Positions 1 through 12,400 of a stretch of 64,000 bases of DNA are shown one piece after another. This DNA is from Spisula solida (Eukaryota > Mollusca > Bivalvia > Venerida > Mactridae), in NCBI GenBank assembly GCA_947247005.1, contig OX365955.1:44557822-44621821 (forward strand). The letters run 5' to 3'. Below the pieces are notes generated by a model, which worked only from the letters and a program-made list of their open reading frames with translations, did not search any database and had not been told where the DNA came from. Numbering within the stretch: the first letter of the stretch is position 1; each line of letters opens with the position of its first letter. The position numbers and the translations under genes are program-made.

Positions 1-262
1 GATTTATTTGTTTACCTGTCATTCGACAAAATATTTCTTATTATTTTAACATCAAGCTCCTTCATACTTGTTCAATTTTAAAAAATGTAGCTGGTTGTAA
101 ATCCCTCCGTAGTCTGTGAAATTGCTGACTTTTGGAGCTTTCGGAAAGCTCTGTCAGAGTACAAACATTATCGTCTGTCTATTACAATCTAAATTTGAAA
201 CTAACTAAAATACTCTTTGTTGATAATCTAAAATGTGATATATACCTCATTGTGATTGTTTC

Positions 263-412
263 AGGACTGGTATTTTTCAGGCTCGTGCCTGATTTCAGGT
301 TTTTGAATCATGAGTTTACCTTCATTGTTTATATTGAAAAATAGAATTTCAGGCTTTGAAACTGGGATTTTCAGGCCTGAGAATGATTGCTAATTACGAG
401 GCCTGTTGTTTT
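263..412 (+). repeat. Dispersed repeat with CAGGCCTGA-type ends
   Basis: Intronic stretch whose sequence recurs at 3177-3335 (+) and 35840-36000 (-). Short runs such as TTTCAGGCCTGA pair within it. Nothing else is seen in 1-421. Confidence 0.6.
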
Positions 413-421
413 GTATTTCAG

Positions 422-467
422 ACTTGTAATAAACTGGGTCTTGATGAACAATTCTTTCAAATTGTTG
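422..467 (+). CDS. BRD10: BRD10-like exon a (first visible)
   Basis: The acceptor TTTGTATTTCAG precedes ACTTGTAAT and the donor GTAAGT follows. It encodes residues 1-15 (TCNKLGLDEQFFQIV), starting in phase 0 and ending with one base of the next codon. At 46 nt it is tiny; support comes from good splice sites and exact phase match to the next exon. Confidence 0.7.
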
Positions 468-3400
468 GTAAGTTGGGTTGCTTATATTTACAATTCGTGT
501 TTGAATTTATGCAAACTTCAGGGGTGTAAATTTTCCTGATTTATCATTCCTGAAAGAGCAATGGTTTCTGACCTAAATAAAAGTTATTTGATGAAAATAT
601 CTTAAGAAATGGGAAAGTTATTGTCAAATGTATCTGCTCTGAAGGATTTTCATTACTAGAAAGGTTTAAAAACTGAGTTATATATGGAAACAATGAGGTT
701 GAAGGCCTCTTGTTTGGCAAAGATGGTCAGCCGCATATGATTTTCAGGATTTTTTATTTGGCTCTGTTGACACCCCTGAAACTTAGAAGACTTCTTTGGT
801 GTTATAATTGAGATAGACATATACATGCTGGTTAAGTCTCCAGTTAAAGTCTATTTTCAAGCATGTGTTCATTCAACTGACTGTACATTTAACCCCCAAT
901 CATTGAGTTGTAAGTGTTCTGTTTAAATGAGCAACAATTTCCTTTATTTGACACAACTTTCTATAATCCAGGGGTGTCAATTTTCCTGATTTATCCGGAA
1001 TTCAGGATTTCTCATTCCTGGAAGAGCAATGTCTTCTGACCAAAATAAAAGTTTTTTTTATGAAAATAGCTCAAGAAATGGCAAAGTTATAGTAAATTTA
1101 ATGTGTTTAGAAGGATTTTCTTTAATACTAACTGAGTTACTTATGGAATAAATGTCATTGAAGGACTCTTGTTTTGCATAAATGTTAAGTCGCATACGAT
1201 TTTCCTGTTTTTGAATTTTGTCCTGTAGACACCCCTGATAGTCAAAAGGATGACTGCTACCTGCAATACATACATATATATAATGATTAGTTACTGTTAA
1301 CAAGGCGGCCTTGGGCAGGCAGAGCACATTGGCTCTTGACCCTCTCAGGTACCCATTCATACTCCTGGGTAAAGTGGCAAAGACTGGGATCAAACCCAGG
1401 ACCTCTTGATTCCAAAGGGTGCATCCTACCTCTAGGCCATCGCTCCCTTGAGCAGTAATCAATTATAGGCAAACATATACAAAATGTATCTGACTTAGGA
1501 ATGTGTTCAGTTACATTTAAAACATTTTGATCATATTGTTAATAATGTTATTGTCAGACAACAAATGTCTGTAGAATTTGACAAGTTGGCAATAAATGCA
1601 TATAACCTCAGGAGTGTCAATATTCCTGATTAATCCGGAAATTGTGAATGTGTATCCTGAAAGAGCTATGACCGAAATAAAAGTTATTTGATGAAAATAT
1701 CTCAAGAAATGGCAAAGTTATGGTCAATTTAAGTTGCTCTGAAGGATTTGAATCAGTACAAAGTTAAATATGGAAACATTGTCAGGGTTGCCAGTGACCT
1801 GAAAAAGTCAGGGGAAAATGAATTTTCTTCAAGGTCAGTGAATTGTTAGGGAATTCTTGATAATGGTCAGTGAAAAACAATATTTTAGAAAAGTCAGTGA
1901 AAAGTCAGGGAAAATGAAATTCTGGGTCAATGTTTAGTGAAAGGCAAGTACAGGGGATCTGGAAGGTTTCAATTTTTTTCTTGATCAGTGAAATTGTATT
2001 ATTAGGTAGCTCATAACAGAAGGCTTTGCTCTTTGAATATGAATATGCATTTTTTTGGTTTTGACTTGCTACATTGTAGGCTAGCTCAATTACTTTGATT
2101 AGTATTATAGTAAAGACATATCAAATAGGTGATGAACAGGAGGAAAGAAAATTATTTAAAATTTCCTTACTTCTATCTGTTTCCATGAAATCCTTTGTCA
2201 CATACAGTTTTATGAAACATAGTTATACTTCACTGATTTAATGATAAGTGAATTGCTGTGGACTTGGACTATAGCTGTTTACATTCAAATAACCAGTCTG
2301 GTTTTTTTGGGTAATAAATGGCCCTTGTCTTTCGCTGAAATAGTCCTAAGTTTTTGCCAAAAACTAATATTGCTTAAAGTTATGAATAATGGAAAGGAGA
2401 AATGTAGAGAAGGACAAAAATATGGCGTTACTGGTCAGTGAAAAGTATTGTTTAGTCAGTGAAAAGTCAGGGAATTTTTGGAGTCATAGTTGCTGGCAAC
2501 CCTGATTGTGGTTGAAGTGACAAGAAGGCCTCTTGTTTGGCGAAAATGGTCAGCCATATATGATTTTCAGGATTTTTAATTTGGCTCTGTTGACACCCCT
2601 GTAACCAAGACTATGGTCCCGAATAAACAACAAACATACTTAATAAAATTATATATTTTGTTGGTTATTGTGAATGCAGATATTGAACTTATGTAAACTG
2701 TTGTGTTTAGGTCCTAAGAATGCGATGGAGAGAAAACGTTATCATGAACTCAGTTTCTACAGGAAGGTGTGGATCATGAAGTCTCTATGTGATCATTGTT
2801 TGGTAAGATTTTGTTGCATATATTGATCTGTGCTCACTGACTATCTATGAAAGATTACTGCATGAATTTGTAAATATGTAATGAAAATTGCAATATAATT
2901 GATTATATATTTCATAATTCTTATTATATGTATCTTAAAACTTATGTCTGCATTTTGTGAAGAAAGTTTAGTTTATAATTCTACGTTTCACAATGTGACT
3001 GAAGTAAAATCTTTGTTAATGTAGATGTGAATACTTTTTGAGTGAGACTTTGGCAAGGAACAAACCTTAAAAATCATGCAGTTTGCCAGAAAGTGAAGTT
3101 AACTTCTACAAAAATCAGTTTCCCCTTGTTACCAAAATGCCAATATTTTCTCCCTAATGGCCCTATCCCTAAGCAGGGCTGGTAATTTTCAGGCTTGTGC
3201 CTGATTTCAGGTTTTTGAATCATGCATTTTCCTTCTTTGGTCATATTGAAAAATAGAATTTCAGGCTTTGAACTGTGATTTTCAGACCTTAGAATGATTG
3301 CTTATTACCTGGCCTGCTGAGGTTAGAAAAAAGGCCTAGTTGGCAATGGCTTGTTGTTATAAACAGTAGAATTTGATAACCTATGTCAGTATGTGGTAAC

Positions 3401-6400
3401 CATGACAACGAAGTACAATTATTTTCCAGCATGTTCAAGATTCATTAAGAGAGACAATAGAGATACAACCATCAGAAGATCAGAGAGAGTTCTTACTGGG
3501 TACAGATAACAATGGACAGAGATATATACACTTCCCACAATTCTGTGGGGCCGATGTACGCGTATATAGACAGGCACCCGTCAAATATCCTAAAATTGAA
3601 ATTAAGCCAGATTCATTTGAGAGCAAACGAAAGGTAGGCTGATTGTGTTACAAACTAGTAATTAATTGATATAAGTACTTCGAGATTATCAAAATATTTG
3701 CTGTAATGTGTATACGTCTTATCTGTAGAATTACTATAAATATTGTAAGTTATGCAATACAATACAATACAAACATTTTACTAAATGAATTGTTTATTTG
3801 TCCCCTACCAGTTTTTGACGGAGGGGACTATAGGTTTGCCCTCCGTCAGTCAGTCTGTCCATCCGTCAAAAAATCTGGATCTTAACATAACTCAAACTGT
3901 TTCCAGGCTAGGTTTATAAAACTTGGTATGTGGATACGGGGCAATAAGGGGATAATACACGTCCAAAATACTTTGATTCCGACCAAAATTGTGGTTGCTA
4001 GGGCAGCAGAAACATTGAAAATGGCTAAAAACCGGTAGGGGACTTCTGTATTGCTTGCAATTCTTAGTGACTTGTTCATTATTGTATTGATGTAAGTTGT
4101 TTTCAATAGATAAAAATGATTTTATAGTTAAGGAATAATGAATACGTAGTAATTAAATCACGAGTGCGTAGCACGAGTGATTTTATGTACGCATTTAAAT
4201 GAGTGCCTATATTTAATAACACAACAAAGCACAACTCCTATTTATTATTTCGATTCTAACATCGTCAATGCTTTACCATTTATACCACAACAAGACAGGT
4301 TGACTTCAAACTACTTTCTTTCCTAGGAACGTTACCGTCACCGTTACGTCATTTGTTATACAATATGACGTCATCAATCAGCTATATTTTATCGCGGTAA
4401 TAAAATATGGTAAGCTCAATATACGAAAAGAAGGCAAATCTCACGTGCTATGTTAGAATTTAAGTTCTAACTATGATATTGTTATGTTATTATCAAAATA
4501 CTTGTTTATATTTTTCAGTACCCATTTGTGTATAAACCTCCACCGCTGAAGAAAGTTAAGCTGAAGAAGAAACGTCATAAACCTGCTGTCAGTAAATCTG
4601 TGTCGGAGACCCCGTCTCCTGTAGCTTCACCACTCAGACAGCGACCTACTAGACTTAGACAGGTAGTTAGCTTTCATTCTTACTTGTGCTAAAATATTGT
4701 GAAACAAAATATTGACGTCGGCAAGTTCAGGGGAAAGGTGACATTATTTACACTGTAGAATCCAGAGAAACATATTATGTAGATTTTTCTTGAGCATTAG
4801 TGAGATTGTCATTATACACATTGTCAGGAATTTAAGGCCAGAAGAAATGACAATATTTCTGTATTCATAATTGTATTGTGTGTAAATGATATATTGTCAA
4901 TTTATCTGAAATAAAAAATGTTTCAACTATGATGCACATGTATAAATACCTACAGCAAATTATATTTCTTTTTTAGGCCCCTAAGTCTGTGGTGCCTCTT
5001 CAACTGCAGGAGGATGCCTCTGTCACCGAGGATACGAGTTCTTCATCGAGTGATGAAGATACCACAGAGGATATAAGTAATGTTGAACCGCCGGAATTAC
5101 CGGAACCGGTTCCTGGTACGAGCACCAATCTAAATCCTGTAAATGCTCGTGTTGATGATAACGTTGAAAAGGAACAAGACAGTGCATCAGTTGATCGACT
5201 CAGTTCCGGTAGTGATGTTACACTTCCATATTGTGATAATAGTGATTCTAATAGTAACACGAGTTCTCGAGATTGTTCTCGAGACTCTAGTCCATATCCG
5301 TCTTGCTCAGATCTCAGTTTGCACTACAGTTCTCGAATAGACAGGTCGAGTGATATATCTCAGGAGTCCAGCCCGTGTCCCTCCCCGGGAGACTTTGGTA
5401 ACAGTCGTAGAAGTGCTAAGTTTGATAGATATAGTGACACCTCGCGGGATGCCAGTCCTCTTATATTTGATTCTGACTTTGGCCTAAGACGCAGCAGTAG
5501 AAATAGGGCTAGATTAAAAAACATCCCACCTTTACGTGCAGCTCGTGATTTGTCCAATTTTCTTTTCGATGAGAATTCTGCATCAAATTCGAGTTTAGCT
5601 GGTGATAACAGTTTATCAGGATTGGGTTCCTCTCTGTTTAAAGACACTGTGACTTCACGACGCAGTTCTAAATCCAGTGAATTGACGGAAGATAGCATTG
5701 ACTGTGATATTCAGGTTAACAAACTCTTCACAAATTCTAAAACCTCTAACAGCGCTCTGGTTGGTCAAGGTTTTCATAAAGTGCTACAGAATGTTGACAA
5801 TGAGATAGATGAAAGCTTTGAGGATAACTTGAATAAGTCCGGACTGTTTGGTGAGACGGTTTTACACACTGATTCAGCTAAATCAAAGGAAACCGCAGCA
5901 AGTGATAGCAATGTAAGTGTGAGTGAGTCTAACACTAATGTAGATCAGAATTCATCTAAAGAGTTATCACCTGATGTTAATGAGACTGAAGTAAGTGTGA
6001 AAGAAGTAACCAATGCAGCTAGTAGTGTTTCAAGTCTAAATACAGAGGAGGATAAAGATTTTAATGATAATGCAATAATAAATGACCCGGAATCGGTAAA
6101 TGATGATATTAACATGGCTGAAGAGATTGACCAATCGGAAAATGAGAATAATACTAATCTAGAGATTGAGTTATCTTCACAAAGTGCACTGTGTAATAGT
6201 ACTGAGCATAGCTTATATTCTGATCATGCATTAACAGGAAATTCATTCAATACAAATGATGTTGACTATCACAATGGTGATTCTGAGACTGAGGATGTAA
6301 AAGTTAAATTTGAAAATGATATTTCTGAAACAGCTAATGGTATAGATAATGATACATGTGCCAGTAGTATGTGTGAAGTAAAATCAGATAGATTCAAAGA

Positions 6401-9400
6401 GGAGTTAGTGGATGCGAGTAGTGATCTTCAAACAAACTTGATGAAGTTTGAAAATGTGAAATCGGAGTGTTTTGATGAATTAACTATAAGGCATGAGGAC
6501 CAGAATGGTGTTGATAACAAAACTGAAACCGATATTAAAGACATCAAACCAGACACTGATTCAGTTACTGGTACTAACACAGAGACTAAGGATACTGAAG
6601 TAGGTACATGTAGTAGTGATAGAAAATCTGATATTAAACAAGAGCTCATAAATAGTTCCGACATCAAAACTGAACCTAAACATTCTGAGAATGGAAAAGA
6701 TGCTGAAGATTTGAAACTTGAGAATAATGAAATAAAACAAGAAAAACAAGAAGAAAGTGAATCTGAGGAAGATGATATAGTAAGTGATATAGTTCCTGAT
6801 TTCCTATACTTCAGGGGTGTCAATATTCCTGATTAATCCGGAATTCCAGATTTGTCTATCCTAAAAGAGCTATGATTTCTGACCAAAATAAAAGTTATTT
6901 GATGAAAATATCTCAAGAAATGGCGAAGTTATGGTAAATTTAATACAAACTGAGTTAATTATGGAAACAATGTCATTGAAGGCCTCTTGTTTGGCAAAAA
7001 TTGTCGGATGCATACGATTTTCCTGATTATTTAAATTGGCCCTGTTGACACCCCTGTATACTTAAACACAAGTTTATTTTTGTGACACATGGGAGAAAAC
7101 ACTAGAGAAATACTGGCAACAAATGCTGCTTCATGTATTGGTGTATTGCAAAAATAAAATAAAATTGTCAATTATTCGCGTAAATTTGGTATAGATGCCT
7201 GGATATCCACAGTGATTTTTTTTGGCTATTTTTGGGGCCGAATACAGGCCCCTTCCCCTAGCAGGTGTGTCAAATTCTAATTTATCCGGAATTCCGGATT
7301 TATATATCCTGAAAGAGCTATGGTTTCTGACGGAAATAAAAGGTGAGCTAATGTGATCACCCTATGTCCGGCGTCCGCTGTCAACAATTGGACTGTTAAC
7401 ACTCTAGAAGTCACAGTTTTCACTTAATCTTTATGATACTTGGTCACAATGTTTGTCTCTATGAAATCTAGGTCAAGTTCGTAACTAGGTCATCTGGGGT
7501 CAAAAACTAGGTCACAAGTTCAAATCAAAGAAAAACCTTGTTAACACTCTAGAGGTCACAATTTTGACATAATCTTAATGAAACTTGGTCACAATGTGAA
7601 CCGCTATGAAATCTAGGTCAAGTTCGCACCTGGGGTCAAAAACTAGGTCACAAGGTCACATTGAAGAAAAACCTTGTTAACACTCCAAAGGTCACATTTT
7701 TACCTAATCTTTATGAAACTTGGTCACAATGTTTTTCTCTATGAAATCTAGGTCAAGTTACATGTAGCAACTGGGTCACCTGGGGTCAAAAACTAGGTCA
7801 CAAGGTCACATTGAAGAAAAACCTTGTAAGCACTCTAGAGGTCCCATTTTTGGAAGTTGCTAATTGATCATTCCTGAAAATCTTCAGTCATCTAATAGAA
7901 TTTTATGATTGACTTTGATTACAGTTACCAGATTCGAGTCAGTTTGAGATGATAGCCGACAGTGTGGAGGAATTACGTCAACTTTCTGTCCAGTTTGCTG
8001 AACCAGAACCCATAGTTATACGTCGAGGAAAGAAGGAACAGGTATATTATTAAATGATATTCAGGTAATTTCTTAACTAGATGTAAATAATGAAGTGGTA
8101 CTACAATGATCCATCTCGTAGCGTCACCTCTCAGAAACGACTCCCTCCTTTCAACGACACTTGAATTTCCTCCTTTGCACTGTATTTGTTTGGTTAAATG
8201 TTTGTTATGCACATGGTCCAATGAATTTACTCGAAAACCTTCGAAAAGCAACCTTGGAAAACAATGCGACAGAGTTGACAAATCTTGGTAAGTGTAAAGC
8301 TATGTGTTTATGTATTGTAGATACAGCGAGCTCCGGCACGGAAGAAGAATATCGTGATTCTACATGATCGTATAGAATATTTGTTGAAGGAATTAGAACC
8401 GTGGGAATCCAAATTACAGCAAGCATCTCGTAGAGCACGACTGCGTATGAGGAAGGAAATGGAAGATTATATGTTGAAACCACCAGAGCAGAAGGTACTG
8501 CACTGTGTTTGTGTTTTGTGATAAAACTTTTTTAATGCACATTTACATGTCAATCATAATTTTAAAAAATACAATTGAAAATTTGAAAATTAATAAATAC
8601 TTTTGTACATGTATATGCATTAATTTATCTACCCATGTTTAATCTTGTTAGGAAATTTATGTAAGATGACTTTGACAGACTTATTGCCCTTAGTTGTGGA
8701 GACATTTTTAGCTCCACTATTCGTAGAATAAGGGGAGCTATTGCAGTCACCCGAGCGTCGGTGTCCGGGTTGGCGTAATGCTTTAGTTAAACAGAAGGTA
8801 CACATTGATGTTTTGTGATAAAACTTGATAGATTTGTTTAAAAATAAAATGTACTTTATAGTGCGGCCAGGATAATGTGCTGTCTATAAACACTAATCGG
8901 TTTGGTCAACTGTTGCAAAATTAGTTTTACAAATTTATAAAGTAAACAGATAAGGTCAGCATTGTACTAAAAACATCACTGATCATCAGATTAATCCACC
9001 TTTGTGGAATAACCAAATTTTCCCGCCTTTCACATTATCCTTGGCGCACTATAACATGACAATCATAATAATTTATTAAAACATACAAAACAATAGAAAA
9101 TCAATAAATTCATGTAGATGCATGTATTAATAAAGCCATGTATAACATGCTGAGGATAGCACAAAAATGAGTTGAATTGATTCCTTATTTCCATTGCTGT
9201 CCCTATTGTGGCTAAGCACTACCAATTAACTTCTATTAAAATTTTGTGTTATTTTAAGGCCATGAAAGCAAATTTGTGATTTGAAAATGAAAATTAAATA
9301 AATGGTCATCTTCAGATTCTCATTTGATTGACCATAACGTAGGCTTAGTGGACTAGAATAAAGATGTATTTTTTGTCAAAGTTTGAAACCATGACCAGGA

Positions 9401-12400
9401 AGACCATGATTTTGTGCTGGACGCTTGTTCTCCGTAACTATTGGTCATATTTCAATGAAGCTCAAATTTGTCAAAATTTTAGTTAAAAAAAACTGATGTG
9501 TACTTTAATCTGTATAACGTTGTATGATTTACAGACAGAAGATTGGAAATCGTCGGATGAGGAGACGGAATCAGGGGAATCGGACGGGGAAGAAGACACG
9601 ATTGTACAGGAGAAACCTAAAACCAAACTTGAAGATAAAACTTCCGCTACTAACTCCAGATGCAGGTGGGTACTCATAGGGTAGTAATCATACTTTATAT
9701 CATGCATCTTACATTTAAACCTGTGCCAGCAGTGATTTTTTTTGCCTCTTTGGGAAAGGGTCTGGGTCCGTTCAGAATGGGAATTTTCGCGTCGTGACAA
9801 CTTGAAATTGGGAAATTCCATGAAGCCAAATAAAACAGAAAAAGAGATTACATGTGAATGTTTACTGCTTTCTTTGAACTTTTATGCTTGACCTCTTGTC
9901 AAAAATGTTCATAACTTTATCATTTTATGTCCGATTTTGAAAATTATTTTTTTAAATTGTTTATTGGGAATTTTTCCATTCAGATTTGGGAAAATTATAG
10001 CCTATTTGCAATTGGGAAAGGGTCCGGTAAAGAAGGAAAAAAATCACTGGCCAGAAATATCCTTCAACATGGCCGCAGTTTGCAATAAACTTTAAAATTA
10101 GCAGTGATGTGATGTTAGCCAATCCATGGCATGATTGGCCCATGATGTATAATAACATCGTAAAGATGTCTCATTCATTGTCATGCTCAATTTTGTTTGA
10201 AGCCTATGCAGAATACGTAATCATTTTGAATTTTGAAACAAATTGAGCTTTTCGTATGATTTCACGTTTTTCAGAATTTCTATCTTTCACCCTTGTTTAT
10301 GTATAAATTCAGTACTCCCGTCAAGCCAGCAGAAGAAGTAGAGGAGATAGACATCAGTCACCGTGGACGATTAAGGAAGAGACGTATCATACCAAACAAC
10401 GTAGAAGATCAGTTAGCGATGAAGAAACCAAAATCTATCGTTAAATCAGAGACAAGTCAATCTATGCCTACAAGTAGTCAGCCTGTGATTGTACAGAGTA
10501 GTAAAACACAGCTTGTAGACTATGCTGATATTATACGACAGCTGAAGAGCTCCGGAGGAAATGCTCCGATATTGATCAAAACCACACAAGGTGGTAGAAC
10601 GGTTCTAACCAGTGTTTTACCTGTGAATGCTACAAATAACTCCTTCACTACGACTACTCAAAATATTCAGAGTGTTAGAATTGTCTCCCCTGGAGCTGGT
10701 TCCATGCCAGTTGTTTCGAGTCAGTTTCAACCACAAGCTTTAAAGATAGCGGTGCCGGGTACCGGTATCGTGTCGGCAACATCTAAAGCTCTACAACATC
10801 CAACCATACAGAATCTGCTGTCAGGAACCGTAGCTGGTACCAAGTTTCTCACAAAGACGGCTGCTGTATCTACAGTCCCCGTCACAGGTATAGTGTAATT
10901 ATGTATCAGGGGTTCCACTAGCTTCTGAATCTGAAGGGTCATTTTGATATATTGAACCAAATTTTACCATTTTAGTTGCAAAATCTTGATGGTCAAAATA
11001 TGGCCTTTCGGAAATTTTAAAGATTATTCCCCTATTCGGGTCAAATCAAACGCTTGATGTATCCTACGTATACTGCGTGAGAAATATTGATTTTGTGCTG
11101 GATAGTTGTCTTTCTAGATGTCATATAAGGCTTCAATGAGGCTTTATATAAATACTTATTACCAAGCCTTGTTATATACAAGCATATTGTCAGGAATTTT
11201 AGGTCGGATGAATATTGCCAGAGTTATGGCCCTTTCAGGGGTGTCAATTTTCCTGATTTATCCGGAATTCAGGATTTATCATTCGTAAAAGAGCAATGGC
11301 TTCTAACCAAAATAAAAGTTATTTGATGTAAATATCTCAAGAAATGGCAAAATTGTGGTAAATTTAGTCTGCTCTGAAGGATTTTCTTTAATACAAACTG
11401 AGTCAATTATGAAAACAATGTCATTGAAGGCTTCTTGTTTGGCAAAAATGGTCGGCTACATGTGATTTTCCTGATTTTCAATTTAGCCCTGTTGACACCC
11501 CTGCCCTTTGTCGGAGACATATTTTTGTGTCTAACCCCTCTAGTTTTGTATTGAACCATCATTGAATTTAGGCCAACAGCGTTGAATATACATAGAAGTG
11601 TATGAATGTAGTCATAATGACCATTATCTGCATTAAAATAAAACAGCAACAATCTTTGTCTTCCAAATTAAAAGTATGTAAATGTATGAGATGTGTAGTG
11701 CTAAGCAGTCGTTGTGATGACATGTTTGGAATAGGTCTTTAAAATACCAATTCCACCTTGAAAAGTCCTTGTATTTGGGTGTGAGAATTGTGGCTGAACC
11801 ATGAATGCAAACAATCAATGGAGCAAATATTTACATTTATAATTGTTGCATGTCTCAATTAAAAAATCAAATATTAATATGATTGTTTTACAGCTATAAT
11901 TATTTGTTCCTCTTCCTTTCAGGGAATGGTATATCAGTTGCCCAGACGACAATGAGTTATCCTCCTACTCCGGAGAAGATCAACATACAGAAAGTAGTTC
12001 CAACCGTTCAAACCACACCACAGAAACTAACCGTGAGTCCCGTCGCTACACCAAGAAAAATAGCACCGCATACTACAGCATCCACATCTCCAGCGAAACC
12101 AAAAGCTAAATATTACGCAGCAAACGCCAGCACTCTTCCAATCAATGTCGTTCAACAGTTGATAGCAACAAGAGGAGCCAAATTATCCCATGGTGCTTAC
12201 AAACAAAGCATCTTGTTAATTCCAATGGAAAATGAAGGACAGTCGAGAAATGTAGTGTCAACTGCTGCTATGGTAACCGTGAAAAACCAAGTTCAAACTG
12301 TATCGGGGCCACAGGTATCACCAGGGGCCCTAACATTAGACAGTTCTACATTAGTTAGCACTGCTCATCCAACACCAAAATCATCACCAAATACTCTAAT

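Noticed and set aside
6780..6836. Extending the large BRD10-like exon to the in-frame stop
   Set aside because: The last bases are transposon sequence, and the donor GTAAGT at 6780 joins downstream exons in phase; kept only as a possible retained-intron isoform.
8106..8367. Overlapping small frames on both strands before exon g of the BRD10-like gene
   Set aside because: They lie mostly in the intron and read out of phase with the real exon at 8321; no recognisable product.
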